Assembly (NCBI RefSeq): GCF_900626135.1 | Contig: NZ_LR130785.1 | Span: 1,397,241-1,461,240 of the forward strand | Direction of reading: 5' to 3' | DNA from: Senegalia massiliensis | GTDB lineage: Bacteria; Bacillota; Clostridia; Tissierellales; SIT17 | DNA: 64,000 bases | Shown: positions 1-9,612 of the stretch, in pieces | Layout of the letters: the number at the start of each line of letters is the position of its first letter | Position numbering within the stretch: the stretch's first letter is position 1 | Position numbers and translations under genes: made by a program | The notes under the pieces: model-generated | The model's database searches: none | What the model was told of the DNA's origin: nothing | Seen by the model: only the letters and a program-made list of their open reading frames with translations

Positions 1-2
1 AA

Positions 3-650
3 AGACCAAGAGAAAAATTATTTGAAAAAGGGCCAAGTGAATTATCAAATACTGAATTATTAGCTATAATCATTAGAACTGGAAATAGAAAACAATCAGC
101 AATAGATCTAGCTAGAAATGTTTTAGATTTAGATGAAGATGGGCTTGATTTTTTAAAAAATTCTACAATTCAAGAATTGACTCAACTTGAGGGAATTGGG
201 AAATGTAAATCAGCACAGATATTAGCAGCAGTAGAACTAGGCAAAAGAATATGTTCAAAAGAGGTAATAAAACCTACAAAAATCACATGTCCAAGTGATG
301 TATGTGAATTTATGATGGAAAATATGAAAGACTATAAAAAAGAGTTTTTTAGAACAATAATGTTAGATACTAAAAATAATATAATATGTTATGAAGATAT
401 ATCAATAGGAAGTTTAAATGCTTCTATAGTTCATCCAAGAGAAGTATTTAATAGAGCAATTAAAAGGAGTAGTGCTTCCGTAATTCTTGTACACAATCAT
501 CCAAGTGGTGATCCAACACCAAGTAAAGAGGATATTAATATTACAATGAGGTTAATTGAAGCTGGAGAAATTTTAGGAATACGTGTACTTGACCATATTA
601 TAGTAGGTAATAAAAAATACGTGAGTTTAAAAGAAGAAGATATAATATAG
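3..650 (+). CDS. radC: RadC (JAMM-domain DNA repair-associated protein), 5' truncated by window edge
   Basis: The reading frame is open from base 3, so the gene begins before the window. The visible part opens with the RadC/UPF0758 signature (RPREKLFEKGPSELSNTELL), followed by a helix-hairpin-helix-like segment ending in LEGIGK. The C-terminal half has the JAMM metal site HNHPSGDPTPS, encoded around 492-525, with the two histidines and the aspartate all present. RadC proteins were named for DNA repair, but their biochemical role is unsettled. It lies 27 bp before mreB and reads into the cell-shape operon, an order common in Bacillota. The internal TTG near 177 is not a real start, because conserved family sequence lies upstream of it. 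Confidence 0.93.
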   Translation, partial: RPREKLFEKGPSELSNTELLAIIIRTGNRKQSAIDLARNVLDLDEDGLDFLKNSTIQELTQLEGIGKCKSAQILAAVELGKRICSKEVIKPTKITCPSDVCEFMMENMKDYKKEFFRTIMLDTKNNIICYEDISIGSLNASIVHPREVFNRAIKRSSASVILVHNHPSGDPTPSKEDINITMRLIEAGEILGIRVLDHIIVGNKKYVSLKEEDII

Positions 651-677
651 AAGGTAAGAGAGGAGCAAAAGAAGAAG

Positions 678-1730
678 ATGGGATTTTTAGGAATGTTTTC
701 AAAGGATATGGGTATTGACTTAGGGACTGCCAATACTCTTGTTTTTATAAAAGGTAAAGGTATTGTTGTAAGAGAACCATCTGTTGTTGCAATACAAACG
801 AAATCAAATGAGGTATTAGCTGTAGGTGCAGAGGCTAAAAGAATGATAGGTAGAACACCTGGAAATATAGTAGCAATTAGACCTATGAAGGATGGTGTAA
901 TTGCAGATTTTAATGTTACAAAGAGTATGATAGAGTATTTTCTAAAAAAAGCAAATGGCAAGAAAAGTTCTCTTTCACAACCAAGGGTAGTTGTATGTGT
1001 ACCTTCTGGAGTTACTGAAGTTGAAAGAAAAGCAGTAGAAGAAGCAGCTGAACAAGCTGGAGCAAGAGAAGCATTTCTTATAGAAGAACCGATGGCAGCT
1101 GCAATAGGTGCTAATCTCCCAGTACAAGAACCAACGGGAAGTATGGTTGTTGATGTTGGTGGAGGAACTACTGAAGTTGCAATTATTTCTTTAGGTGGAA
1201 TCGTAACAAGTAAATCTATTAGAGTTGGTGGAGACGAATTAGACGACTCTATTGTTCAATTTATTAAAAAACAATATAATTTAATGATTGGTGAAAGAAC
1301 AGCTGAAAATATTAAAATAGAGGTGGGTTCTGCATCACTTAGAGATGGTGGAAAAGGCACTTTATCAAGTGAGTCTAAAATGAAAATAAGAGGTAGAGAT
1401 TTAGTTTCAGGACTCCCAAAAGTAGTAGAAATAACAGCTAAGGAAATTGAAGAAGCTCTTAAAGAGCCTGTAGCTAACATAATTGAAGCTATAAAATTCA
1501 CATTAGAAAAAACACCACCAGAACTTGCAGCTGATATTATGGACAAAGGAATAATGCTTACTGGAGGAGGAGCATTATTAGATGGATTAGATAGACTTGT
1601 TAAAAGAGAAACTGGCATGCCAGTAAATATTGCAGAAGATCCATTAGATTGTGTAGTACTTGGAACAGGAAAAGCAGTAGAAGATATTGATATGTTAAAA
1701 AGAGTTTCTACTAGTTCAAAAAGAAGATAA
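678..1730 (+). CDS. mreB: Rod-shape-determining protein MreB
   Basis: MreB is a bacterial actin. It polymerises as membrane-bound filaments that guide the elongation machinery of the cell wall. The 350-residue length is normal. The first phosphate-binding loop GIDLGTANT lies at residues 12-20 and the second, [10 protein letters not shown], starts at residue 159. The GGAG at about 660 and the ATG at 678 set the start, giving [20 protein letters not shown]. It is the first of mreB-mreC-mreD-mrdA, which are closely spaced and surely co-transcribed. An alternative paralogue name (mbl or mreBH) cannot be excluded from sequence alone, but the linkage to mreCD favours mreB. Confidence 0.96.
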   Translation: MGFLGMFSKDMGIDLGTANTLVFIKGKGIVVREPSVVAIQTKSNEVLAVGAEAKRMIGRTPGNIVAIRPMKDGVIADFNVTKSMIEYFLKKANGKKSSLSQPRVVVCVPSGVTEVERKAVEEAAEQAGAREAFLIEEPMAAAIGANLPVQEPTGSMVVDVGGGTTEVAIISLGGIVTSKSIRVGGDELDDSIVQFIKKQYNLMIGERTAENIKIEVGSASLRDGGKGTLSSESKMKIRGRDLVSGLPKVVEITAKEIEEALKEPVANIIEAIKFTLEKTPPELAADIMDKGIMLTGGGALLDGLDRLVKRETGMPVNIAEDPLDCVVLGTGKAVEDIDMLKRVSTSSKRR

Positions 1731-1742
1731 GTGGTGATATAG

Positions 1743-2591
1743 ATGTCTGTATTTAAAAAGTATGGAGGCAGAATGATAGTAGCTATTGTTACTATCATTC
1801 TGCTTATAACTATTGGGATAACTGCTAAAGATAGAGAAAAAATAAGCATAATAGAAAATAAAGTAGGGAAGATTATAACTCCAGTTCAAGGTTTTTTTTA
1901 CAAAATAGGTGAGACTGTTACAGATAGGTTTTCCTCTCTAGGAGATTATATTGATGCAAAGGAAAAGAATGATCAGCTTAAGAAAAGAATAAAAGTATTA
2001 GAAGAAAAAAATCGTGATATGGAAGATGTAATAGCAAGAAAAGAATTTTTAGAAAATGAGATTAAATTAAAAAAACAATCGGATTATTCAATGATAGAGA
2101 CTAGGATTATATCAAGAGATCCTGAAAACTGGTTCAATAAATTTATAATAGATAAAGGTTCAAATGATGGCATAAAAAAAGATGCTGCTGTAATACAAGC
2201 TATAAAAACTCAAGATGGTATGGTGAAAGAAGGATTAGTAGGTATAGTAATAGAAGTGGGAGATACTTGGTCTAAAGTTTTACCTATAACTGATAGTGGA
2301 AGCAGTGTTAGTTATAAAGTTATAAGGACACAGGATTTTGGTGTAGTAAATGGTACAGTCAATAATATGATGCAAGGGTTTTTATTCGATATAGAAGCTG
2401 ATGTAAGAAAAGGAGATAAGATTATTTCTTCAGGTATGGGAGAAGTTTTTGTTCCAGGAATTTTTATAGGTGAAATAACAGAAGTGAAAGTAAAGGAAGA
2501 GGAATTAAAAAAAGAAATACAAGTTAAGCCAGCAGTTAATTTCAAAAAAATAAATGATTTATTTGTAATTAACAAACAAGATAGTAAATAA
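1743..2591 (+). CDS. mreC: Rod-shape-determining protein MreC
   Basis: MreC is a bitopic membrane protein that links MreB filaments to the periplasm-facing synthases. The sequence (282 residues) shows a short cytoplasmic start, one membrane segment at about residues 11-27, a charged coiled-coil region at about 70-105, and then the beta-rich extracellular domain. Characteristic stretches are SRDPENWFNKFIIDKGSNDG and GVVNGTVNNMMQGFLFDIEADV. A GGTGATAT ribosome site starts at 1733, and the gene lies 12 bp after mreB. All expected regions are present, with nothing truncated. Confidence 0.95.
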   Translation: MSVFKKYGGRMIVAIVTIILLITIGITAKDREKISIIENKVGKIITPVQGFFYKIGETVTDRFSSLGDYIDAKEKNDQLKKRIKVLEEKNRDMEDVIARKEFLENEIKLKKQSDYSMIETRIISRDPENWFNKFIIDKGSNDGIKKDAAVIQAIKTQDGMVKEGLVGIVIEVGDTWSKVLPITDSGSSVSYKVIRTQDFGVVNGTVNNMMQGFLFDIEADVRKGDKIISSGMGEVFVPGIFIGEITEVKVKEEELKKEIQVKPAVNFKKINDLFVINKQDSK

Positions 2592-2607
2592 AAAAGGGGT
2601 TTAAAAA

Positions 2608-3111
2608 TTGAGGACTTTTAGTTTAATTGTTCTATTTATATTAAGTTTTATATTACAATCCACATTATATCAATATATAAGTATATTTGAAGTAATACCT
2701 AATACTAATTTAATTCTTATTGTTTTAGTAGCATTATTTACTAATAAGAAAGTAGGAGGAGTGTCTGGACTATTAGTAGGTTTAGCTCAAGATTTATTAT
2801 TTGGAAATGCTATAGGTATTCATGGTCTTATATATTTTTTAATTGGATATTTAATTGGAGCAACTAATTCTAATGTTTCAAAAGAAAATTTCATTATACC
2901 TTTTATATATACTTTTATATTTACTATGATATCAAATATTATGTTTTTCTTTATGTATTATTTCTCAGATGTAGATATTACATTTATAGGAATGATAAGA
3001 AACATTGCTCTTTTAGAATCTATATATAATTCTATACTTTCAATATTTATATATAATTTCATAAAGAAATTATTTGTATCTCCTAGCTTACATTTTGGTA
3101 GAAGGGATTGA
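2608..3111 (+). CDS. mreD: Rod-shape-determining protein MreD
   Basis: This is a 167-residue, very hydrophobic protein with about five membrane segments, the usual form of MreD in Bacillota. Sequence similarity within the family is low, so the call rests on size, topology, the central GLLVGLAQDLLFGNAIGIHG segment and its place between mreC and a PBP2 gene. The start is TTG at 2608, preceded by the strong AAAAGGGG ribosome site. MreD works with MreC and the elongation-specific transpeptidase in peripheral wall synthesis. Confidence 0.92.
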   Translation: MRTFSLIVLFILSFILQSTLYQYISIFEVIPNTNLILIVLVALFTNKKVGGVSGLLVGLAQDLLFGNAIGIHGLIYFLIGYLIGATNSNVSKENFIIPFIYTFIFTMISNIMFFFMYYFSDVDITFIGMIRNIALLESIYNSILSIFIYNFIKKLFVSPSLHFGRRD

Positions 3112-3116
3112 TATAA

Positions 3117-6100
3117 ATGGAAAAATTAATTGATAAACTTAAAAATAGATACTCTTTACTTATAATAATAATGACTGTAATTTTTTCCATTATGGCATTT
3201 AAATTAGCAGAAATAACAATTATACATGGTGATGAATACAGAGAAAAAGCAGATAATACTAAGGTAAAAAAAATTCCAACGCCTGCACCAAGAGGTAACA
3301 TTTTAGATGTAAATGGAAAAGTACTTGCTGAAAATAGAACAGGATTTACTGTTCAAATAATGAAAGATGAATTTACAGAAAATGATAAAAATGTATCTAG
3401 TATAAAAATAATGTCGTTATTAGAAAAGCAAGGGGAAAATTACATAGATGATTTCCCTATAACTTTGAATTCTATAGATTATAAAAATGAAAAAGATTTC
3501 TTTGAAGCAGATACAAATATTACAGATGATATAGCAGAGCTATTAATAAAAAATGGATTAGTTGATGATTTATTAGATATGACTTACGAACATATAACTG
3601 ATTTTAATGAATATAGATTTTCTGTAGCTAATCGTGCGTTGTCTGTATTAATTGAAGCTAAAGAAGTTTTGAAACTACCAATAAAAATAGATTATAAAGA
3701 TGGAAAAGTAGATTATAAATATAGAGAAGGAGAAGATATAGAATCTTGGAAAGAAGAGTTAAATCTTAGCAAAACCAAAAATCCTAAATCAGATATAACT
3801 CAACTTTTGTTACGTGATAATGAAAGGATTAAATCTCTTATTGGTCATCCCATAGTTAGAAAATTTTCTTATGAACTCTTAGATAAAAAAGGGAAAGTAA
3901 ACAACTATAAATTGGTTGAGTATAAATTTTCTTTTGATAATGATTATCGAGATATTAAAAAAAATCTAATGTCCCATATAGAAACAGAAATAGTATCTCT
4001 AATAGATGATGGATTGACTGAAGAAGCTGAATTAGAATTGTTTGGGGAATTAAAACCTAAATCTACACCATCACAGAACGATAGGGCTATTAAGGATTTG
4101 AAAAACGCATATCCTAATATGTATCCTTCAATAAGTTTTGAAACTTCAGCTAAACAAGATTTTATAACGCTTTTAAAGTATAGAAACTTTAAAGAAATGA
4201 TGAGTTTTAGTTATGAAAAAGAAGGTGAAAACACAACTTTAGGACTAGAATTACTGAGTTATTTAAAAAATAAAAATATAGAAACTCCATTTATATATGA
4301 ACCAGATGGTGGTAATATATTTGAATTTACAAATGACAAAGAGAAAAATAAATTTATTAATAAAAATAATTTACAAAAGGATATATCTGCAGATGTAGCT
4401 GTAGAGATATTCGTAAAAAAAGAAAAATTATTTGATGAATTTGTAATTTTAGATGATATTAAAGTTCATGCTCAAAGGTTTCTTTTACAATATATTAATC
4501 CAAAGATATCTATATCTAAATGGGAGTATACTTCATTAATTGATAAAGAAAAGTGGATTGAAGGTAAGAATATAAAAAAATATAAAGATGCAGAAGATGT
4601 ATTTGAAAAATTAGTAGAAAAATCAGATATAGATAAAGATGAAAATATAACAGATGAATTAAATATTTATGAAAAGAGATTTATACTTTTATTAAATGAC
4701 TTATTGACTAAACAAGGATATAGAGCTTATGAACCTATAACTATAGCTTATAATATAAAAGATGAGACTGTAGCAATGATTAAAGAAAGAAATATGTATT
4801 TTCCAGGAATTAAAACTTCTCTGGAACCTTTGAGATATTATCCTATGGGAGAAACTGCTGCTCATACATTAGGTTATCTTGGAAAGATATCTCAACAATA
4901 TGAAATAGAAAAATATATAAACGATGGGGATTATTCTAGAAATGATATTATAGGTAAAACAGGAATTGAACAGGAATTTGAGGATTATTTAAATGGAAAA
5001 GATGGATATAAATTAATAGAGGTAGATGCCTTTGGAAATACTCATAGAAGTATAGATGAGGAAGAAGAAGCTCCAATTCCAGGAAACAATATTAAACTTA
5101 CAATTGACTATGAATTGCAAAAAAAAGCTGAGGAGTCATTAAAAGAAACTATAGAAAAACTTCAAACTGGTGGCACATATGAAAGTGAATATGGTAATTA
5201 TAAATTTAATAAGCCACGTAGAAATGCAAAATCTGGAGCTACTGTTGCATTAAATGTAAAAACAGGGGAAGTTCTTGCAATAGCAAATTATCCTTCATAT
5301 GATCCTAATCTTTTTTCTACAGGGATAACATTAAGTGATTATGAAAATCTTAAACCCGAAAATGAAAAAGATCTATTAGCTCCAAGACCTTTATTTAATT
5401 TGGCCCTTAGAAGTACTATACCACCCGGCTCTAGTTTTAAAATGTTACCAGCAATTGCTGGACTTGAAAAGGGACTTAATCCATATAAAAAGGTGAACTC
5501 ACTTGGAACTACAGATCCAACTGACAATGATGCACCGGCTTGTTGGATTTGGAATGATTATGGAGGAAAACATGGACCTACAAATATGTATGAAGCAATA
5601 GAAGAATCTTGTAACTATTATTTCTATACATTGGCTGAAGGTAGAAATCCAAGAACTAAGGAGCCTTTAGGAGTACAAGTTACAATAGAAGATATGCAAG
5701 ATATATCAAGGAGATTCGGTCTAGATGAAAAAACAGGTATAGAAATTCCTGAAGAAAAAGCAGGTAGTGTTCCAAATGAAGAGAGAAAATTAGCAGGATA
5801 TAAAATAAAACTTAAATCTCAACTTTCTACTAAGAAAGAAAATTTAGTAGAAGGAAAAAAACTTAAGGATAAAGATATAGATGAATTAATAGATATATTT
5901 ACTGAATGGGCTAATAGAGAAAATATGTCTCCTAATGAAGTTATAGATGGGTTGGAAAAATTAGGTATAGTAGAAGATGAAATAATACCTCTTAAAGATT
6001 ATTTAGTTTATACTTATTTTAAATATAGTGGCTTTGTATTGAGTGATGCATATGATACTTCTATTGGACAAGGTCAAAATAACTATACACCAATTGGTAT

Positions 6101-6551
6101 TGCTAATATGGTTGCAACTATAGCGAATGGTGGGTATAAAAATGAGCTTACGATAATAGATGATATAACAAGTTATGATGGGAAAGACATAGGTTATGAG
6201 AAAAAACAAAAAAGAGAAAGAATAGAATTAAAAGATTATAATTATCTTGAAGAAGTTAAACAAGGTATGCTTCAAGTTGTAGAGAATGGTTCAGTTAGAA
6301 GTATATTTAATAAATTTCCTGTAAAAGTAGCAGGTAAAACAGGTACAGCTCAGGCAGGTATAAATCCTGTAACAAAAGAATTTTATGATAACTATGCATG
6401 GTTTGTTGGATTTGCTCCTTATGATGATCCAGAAATTGCTGTAGCAACAGTAATTTTTCAAGGGGGTAGTGGTGGTAACTCTGCTCCAATGACAAGAGAT
6501 ATAATAGGACATTATTTGGAGGTAAATAAAGATAAAAAAGAAGAAAAATAA
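3117..6551 (+). CDS. mrdA: Penicillin-binding protein 2 (elongasome transpeptidase), very large form
   Basis: This class B penicillin-binding protein cross-links peptidoglycan during cell elongation. One membrane anchor lies at about residues 14-31. The dimerisation/pedestal region follows, beginning with the PAPRGNILDVNGKVLAENRTG segment typical of PBP2. The transpeptidase motifs are all present: S772-S-F-K775 (SxxK), S831-C-N833 (SxN) and K1074-T-G. At 1144 residues it is far longer than the usual 600-900. The extra mass lies mainly in the long charged stretch between the anchor region and about residue 560, and in an insertion of roughly 80-90 residues between SxN and KTG, near residues 890-975. 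The gene ends the mre operon and is followed by a hairpin terminator. Confidence 0.93.
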   Translation: MEKLIDKLKNRYSLLIIIMTVIFSIMAFKLAEITIIHGDEYREKADNTKVKKIPTPAPRGNILDVNGKVLAENRTGFTVQIMKDEFTENDKNVSSIKIMSLLEKQGENYIDDFPITLNSIDYKNEKDFFEADTNITDDIAELLIKNGLVDDLLDMTYEHITDFNEYRFSVANRALSVLIEAKEVLKLPIKIDYKDGKVDYKYREGEDIESWKEELNLSKTKNPKSDITQLLLRDNERIKSLIGHPIVRKFSYELLDKKGKVNNYKLVEYKFSFDNDYRDIKKNLMSHIETEIVSLIDDGLTEEAELELFGELKPKSTPSQNDRAIKDLKNAYPNMYPSISFETSAKQDFITLLKYRNFKEMMSFSYEKEGENTTLGLELLSYLKNKNIETPFIYEPDGGNIFEFTNDKEKNKFINKNNLQKDISADVAVEIFVKKEKLFDEFVILDDIKVHAQRFLLQYINPKISISKWEYTSLIDKEKWIEGKNIKKYKDAEDVFEKLVEKSDIDKDENITDELNIYEKRFILLLNDLLTKQGYRAYEPITIAYNIKDETVAMIKERNMYFPGIKTSLEPLRYYPMGETAAHTLGYLGKISQQYEIEKYINDGDYSRNDIIGKTGIEQEFEDYLNGKDGYKLIEVDAFGNTHRSIDEEEEAPIPGNNIKLTIDYELQKKAEESLKETIEKLQTGGTYESEYGNYKFNKPRRNAKSGATVALNVKTGEVLAIANYPSYDPNLFSTGITLSDYENLKPENEKDLLAPRPLFNLALRSTIPPGSSFKMLPAIAGLEKGLNPYKKVNSLGTTDPTDNDAPACWIWNDYGGKHGPTNMYEAIEESCNYYFYTLAEGRNPRTKEPLGVQVTIEDMQDISRRFGLDEKTGIEIPEEKAGSVPNEERKLAGYKIKLKSQLSTKKENLVEGKKLKDKDIDELIDIFTEWANRENMSPNEVIDGLEKLGIVEDEIIPLKDYLVYTYFKYSGFVLSDAYDTSIGQGQNNYTPIGIANMVATIANGGYKNELTIIDDITSYDGKDIGYEKKQKRERIELKDYNYLEEVKQGMLQVVENGSVRSIFNKFPVKVAGKTGTAQAGINPVTKEFYDNYAWFVGFAPYDDPEIAVATVIFQGGSGGNSAPMTRDIIGHYLEVNKDKKEEK

Positions 6552-6582
6552 AATAGTAATATATTACTATTTTATTTTTTTT
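6551..6582 (+). terminator. Rho-independent terminator after mrdA
   Basis: A perfect 10-bp stem (AAATAGTAAT with ATTACTATTT) has a two-base centre and runs into a long T tract. It overlaps the mrdA stop codon and closes the mre operon before minC. Confidence 0.8.
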
Positions 6583-6656
6583 TAATATTTTTGCAGGATT
6601 TTTTGATTAAAGGTAGAATAGTTAATAAGTAGTGCCGAATTTTTGGAGGTAAAGAC

Positions 6657-7277
6657 ATGAGCCAAGATATAATTAGTTTTAAAGGCAATAAAAATGGTAT
6701 CTATATACAGATAAATGAATTAGAATTTAGAGTTATAAAACAAGAGCTGATTAAAAGACTTGAAGATACCAAAGACTTTTTTAAAGGTGTCAAAGTTATA
6801 GATATAAAAGGTGGAAATCTTACAGATATAGAAATTGCTGTTTTAACCAATATAATTGAAGAATTTGATATCAAAGTAGATATGATTCCAGCTGAAGATG
6901 AAAAAAGTATTGAACAACCATTTAAGGGAATTGATACTGGAAAAACTAAATTTATAAGACATACTTTAAGATCAGGTCAGAGAGAAGAATTTGATGGAAA
7001 TATTGTTATTTTAGGAGATACAAATCCAGGTTCAGTAGTAGTTGCAAAAGGCAATATTGTTGTGATGGGTTCATTACGAGGCATAGCTCATGCGGGAAGC
7101 GATGGAAATAGAGACTCAATTGTAGCAGCTTTTAAAATGAAACCAACACAATTAAGGATAGCAGATACAATTTCAAGAAGTCCTGATAAAGATTTGTTAA
7201 ATCCTAAATGGCCAGAAATTGCAAAAATACAAGAGGATAAAGTTGTTATTGAACCGTACTTACAAAAAAATAATTGA
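6657..7277 (+). CDS. minC: Septum site-determining protein MinC
   Basis: MinC blocks FtsZ assembly away from midcell. The protein is 206 residues. Its N-terminal domain (about 1-95) has the alternating pattern of MinC. The C-terminal beta-helix (about 105-200) carries GNIVILGDTNPGSVVVAKG and the near-invariant GSLRGIAHAG. A GGAGG site at about 6644-6648 sets the ATG at 6657. It starts the minCDE set and lies 14 bp before minD. Confidence 0.95.
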   Translation: MSQDIISFKGNKNGIYIQINELEFRVIKQELIKRLEDTKDFFKGVKVIDIKGGNLTDIEIAVLTNIIEEFDIKVDMIPAEDEKSIEQPFKGIDTGKTKFIRHTLRSGQREEFDGNIVILGDTNPGSVVVAKGNIVVMGSLRGIAHAGSDGNRDSIVAAFKMKPTQLRIADTISRSPDKDLLNPKWPEIAKIQEDKVVIEPYLQKNN

Positions 7278-7291
7278 ATGGAGGCAAATAG

Positions 7292-8089
7292 ATGAGTGAA
7301 GTTATTGTTGTGACATCAGGAAAAGGCGGAGTAGGTAAAACTACTACTTCTGCTAATATAGGTACAGGACTTGCTATGCAAGGAAAAAAAGTAGTAGTAG
7401 TTGATGCAGATATAGGTTTAAGAAATTTAGATGTAGTTATGGGCTTAGAAAATAGGATTGTTTATGATATAGTAGATATAGTGGAAGGTGTTTGTAGGTT
7501 AAAGCAAGGACTTATAAAGGATAAAAGATATGATGGTTTATTTCTTTTACCTGCAGCGCAAACAAAAGATAAAACAGCTATATCACCTGCACAAATGCAA
7601 GATCTAACGGAAGAACTAAAAAAAATATTTGATTATATAATAATAGATTGTCCTGCAGGTATTGAACAAGGATTTCAAAATGCTATATCAGGAGCTGATA
7701 GAGCTATTGTAGTTACTACACCTGAGATATCAGCAGTGAGAGATGCAGATAGAATAATTGGTTTATTAGAGGCTAAGGGTCTTTATGAGCCAAAACTAAT
7801 AATAAATAGAATTAGAAATGATATGGTTAAAAGAGGAGATATGATGAATATAGATGATATGATAGATATATTGGCAATTGATCTTTTAGGTGTGGTTCCT
7901 GATGATGAATCTATAGTTATATCTACTAATAAAGGAGAACCTGCAGTAACTGATGACAATTCCCTTGCAGGACAAGCTTATAGAAACATATCAAAGAGAA
8001 TTCAAGGGGAAGAAGTTCCATTACTTAATTTAGATGTAGATGAAAGTATGTTTACTAAATTAAAGAAAATATTTTTTGGTAAAAAATAG
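7292..8089 (+). CDS. minD: Septum site-determining ATPase MinD
   Basis: MinD is the membrane-cycling ATPase that recruits MinC. The deviant Walker A motif KGGVGKTT starts near residue 10, followed by VDADIGLRNLD and the DCPAGIEQG segment. The C-terminus ends with FTKLKKIFFGKK, an amphipathic membrane-targeting helix typical of MinD. The length (265 residues) is normal. It lies between minC and minE with short gaps and a GGAGG ribosome site. Confidence 0.97.
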   Translation: MSEVIVVTSGKGGVGKTTTSANIGTGLAMQGKKVVVVDADIGLRNLDVVMGLENRIVYDIVDIVEGVCRLKQGLIKDKRYDGLFLLPAAQTKDKTAISPAQMQDLTEELKKIFDYIIIDCPAGIEQGFQNAISGADRAIVVTTPEISAVRDADRIIGLLEAKGLYEPKLIINRIRNDMVKRGDMMNIDDMIDILAIDLLGVVPDDESIVISTNKGEPAVTDDNSLAGQAYRNISKRIQGEEVPLLNLDVDESMFTKLKKIFFGKK

Positions 8090-8103
8090 AAAGGGGGATA
8101 AAA

Positions 8104-8388
8104 TTGGATTTATTTAAACTTTTCGGTAAAACAAATAATAAAAGTAAAAGTGTTGCTAAAGAGAGACTAAAATTAGTACTTATTCATGATAGGACAAATG
8201 TATCACCAAAATTTTTAGAAATGGTGAAAGGAGACATAATAAATGTTATATCAGATTATATGGTAATTGATGAAGAAGGTCTTGATATACAGTTTACTAG
8301 AACTAGAAGAGAATCTGACAATAGTCCAATACCTGCTCTAGTTGCTAATATACCAGTTTTAAAAATGAAAGATAAAGATATAAAATAA
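8104..8388 (+). CDS. minE: Cell division topological specificity factor MinE
   Basis: MinE stimulates MinD ATPase activity and drives its pole-to-pole oscillation. The protein has 94 residues and begins at TTG, nine bases after a strong AAGGGGG site. It shows the N-terminal membrane-targeting helix, then the anti-MinCD segment AKERLKLVLIHDRTNVSPKF, and the C-terminal dimer domain. Having MinE instead of only DivIVA implies oscillating Min placement, as in many clostridia. Confidence 0.95.
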   Translation: MDLFKLFGKTNNKSKSVAKERLKLVLIHDRTNVSPKFLEMVKGDIINVISDYMVIDEEGLDIQFTRTRRESDNSPIPALVANIPVLKMKDKDIK

Positions 8389-8418
8389 TATCAAATCACA
8401 AGATAAGAGGTAGAATTT

Positions 8419-8820
8419 ATGAATATTGCACTTATTGCACATGATAAAAAGAAAGATGATATAGTTAGTTTTGCTATAGCATATGAAAATGTCTTAAAAA
8501 AACATAATTTATTTGCGACTGGGACTACTGGGCTTAAGATAATGGAAAATACTAAATTGGATATTAAAAGATTTAATTCAGGTCCTTTAGGTGGAGATCA
8601 ACAAATTGGAGCTATGATAGCCGTAAATAATATGGATATAGTGATATTTTTTAGAGATCCATTAACTGCTCAACCTCACGAGCCAGATGTATTGGCACTT
8701 CTTAGGTTATGTGATGTTCATAGAATACCGTTAGCTACTAATATGGGAAGCGCTGAGTTATTAATAAAAGGAATGCAACGAGGAGACCTTTCTTGGAGAA
8801 AAAACAAAAAAACAATCTGA
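8419..8820 (+). CDS. mgsA: Methylglyoxal synthase
   Basis: This enzyme converts dihydroxyacetone phosphate to methylglyoxal and phosphate, a glycolytic bypass. The 133-residue protein starts with [14 protein letters not shown]. It holds the family motifs ATGTTG, the active-site region [12 protein letters not shown], and [20 protein letters not shown], including the catalytic aspartate. The gene follows minE by 30 bp and ends in a strong hairpin terminator, so it probably shares the min transcript. Confidence 0.96.
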   Translation: MNIALIAHDKKKDDIVSFAIAYENVLKKHNLFATGTTGLKIMENTKLDIKRFNSGPLGGDQQIGAMIAVNNMDIVIFFRDPLTAQPHEPDVLALLRLCDVHRIPLATNMGSAELLIKGMQRGDLSWRKNKKTI

Positions 8821-8844
8821 TCAATTGATCAGATTGTTTTTTGT
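8811..8844 (+). terminator. Rho-independent terminator after mgsA
   Basis: A perfect 14-bp palindromic stem (8811-8824 with 8825-8838) overlaps the mgsA stop codon and runs into a T-rich tract. Confidence 0.88.
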
Positions 8845-8923
8845 TTTTTCTCTTTTTGTAATAAATCAACTACTAGTTAAATAATTATAGTAGTGATAAA
8901 ACTTTATAAGGTAGGGGTTAAAT

Positions 8924-9598
8924 ATGAATAATAAAATATATAATAAAAAAAGAAAATATAATATAAAAACTAAGAAGCATAAAGATAACTATAGAAAATT
9001 ATTTATTCAAACTTTTTTTTGTATATTAATTGTAGTTGCAATAATTATTATAAAATTATTTAATGTAAATTCAGGTGATAGTGCTATAAAAGTTGTTAAA
9101 TATTATTTAGAAAATGATAGAAATATAAAATCGGATACAATATTAGTGATAAATAAAATAAATACTAAAGAAGTTTTTAATGATTTATTAGGAAAAGAGA
9201 ATTCTAAATATATTTTTCCAGTATCAGGAAGCATATATAGAGATTATGGAATTTACGAAAAGTCAGATAATATTCAAGTATTTAATAAAGGGATAGATAT
9301 TGTAGCTAACAATGAAAAAGTAAAATCTATATCAGATGGTGTAATAATAGAAGTAGGAAAAGATAATGTATATGGTAAATTTATCGTAATAGAACATGAA
9401 GAATATAAAGCAAAATATTATGGGCTTGATAAGATAAATAAGAAAGTTAATGATAGTGTAGAAAAAGGTGAAGAACTAGGAACTATAAAAAGCAATAATG
9501 AAAAGTTAGATTTTAGAATTGAAATATACGAAAATGATGAACCTATAGATCCGTTAGAAAACTTAGAGTTTACAAATGAAGATATACTACTTATTTGA
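8924..9598 (+). CDS. spoIVFA: SpoIVFA-like membrane protein with degenerate M23/LytM domain
   Basis: The protein has 224 residues with a basic N-terminus, one membrane segment at about 27-45, and a C-terminal LytM/M23-like fold from about residue 97. The usual zinc ligands are missing: the HxGxD position reads NKGID, and the HxH position reads FRIEI. Endopeptidase activity is therefore unlikely. In Bacillus, SpoIVFA has the same plan; it holds the SpoIVFB protease inactive until sigma-K processing, and its gene pair lies between minCD and rplU. Here the next gene is the M50 protease and rplU follows further on, so the assignment rests on both domain plan and gene order. Confidence 0.75.
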   Translation: MNNKIYNKKRKYNIKTKKHKDNYRKLFIQTFFCILIVVAIIIIKLFNVNSGDSAIKVVKYYLENDRNIKSDTILVINKINTKEVFNDLLGKENSKYIFPVSGSIYRDYGIYEKSDNIQVFNKGIDIVANNEKVKSISDGVIIEVGKDNVYGKFIVIEHEEYKAKYYGLDKINKKVNDSVEKGEELGTIKSNNEKLDFRIEIYENDEPIDPLENLEFTNEDILLI

Positions 9599-9612
9599 TT
9601 GGAAGGTCAGAT

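Noticed and set aside
1256-1849. Minus-strand open frame across the mreB end.
   Set aside because: It is the antisense shadow of mreB/mreC with no plausible start signal.
6003-6512. Several minus-strand open frames inside mrdA.
   Set aside because: They lie opposite the conserved transpeptidase domain, have low-complexity, Tyr/Ile/Cys-rich sequences and no ribosome sites.
8924-9598. Active M23 endopeptidase.
   Set aside because: The zinc-binding His and HxH positions are not conserved, and the gene order fits SpoIVFA.
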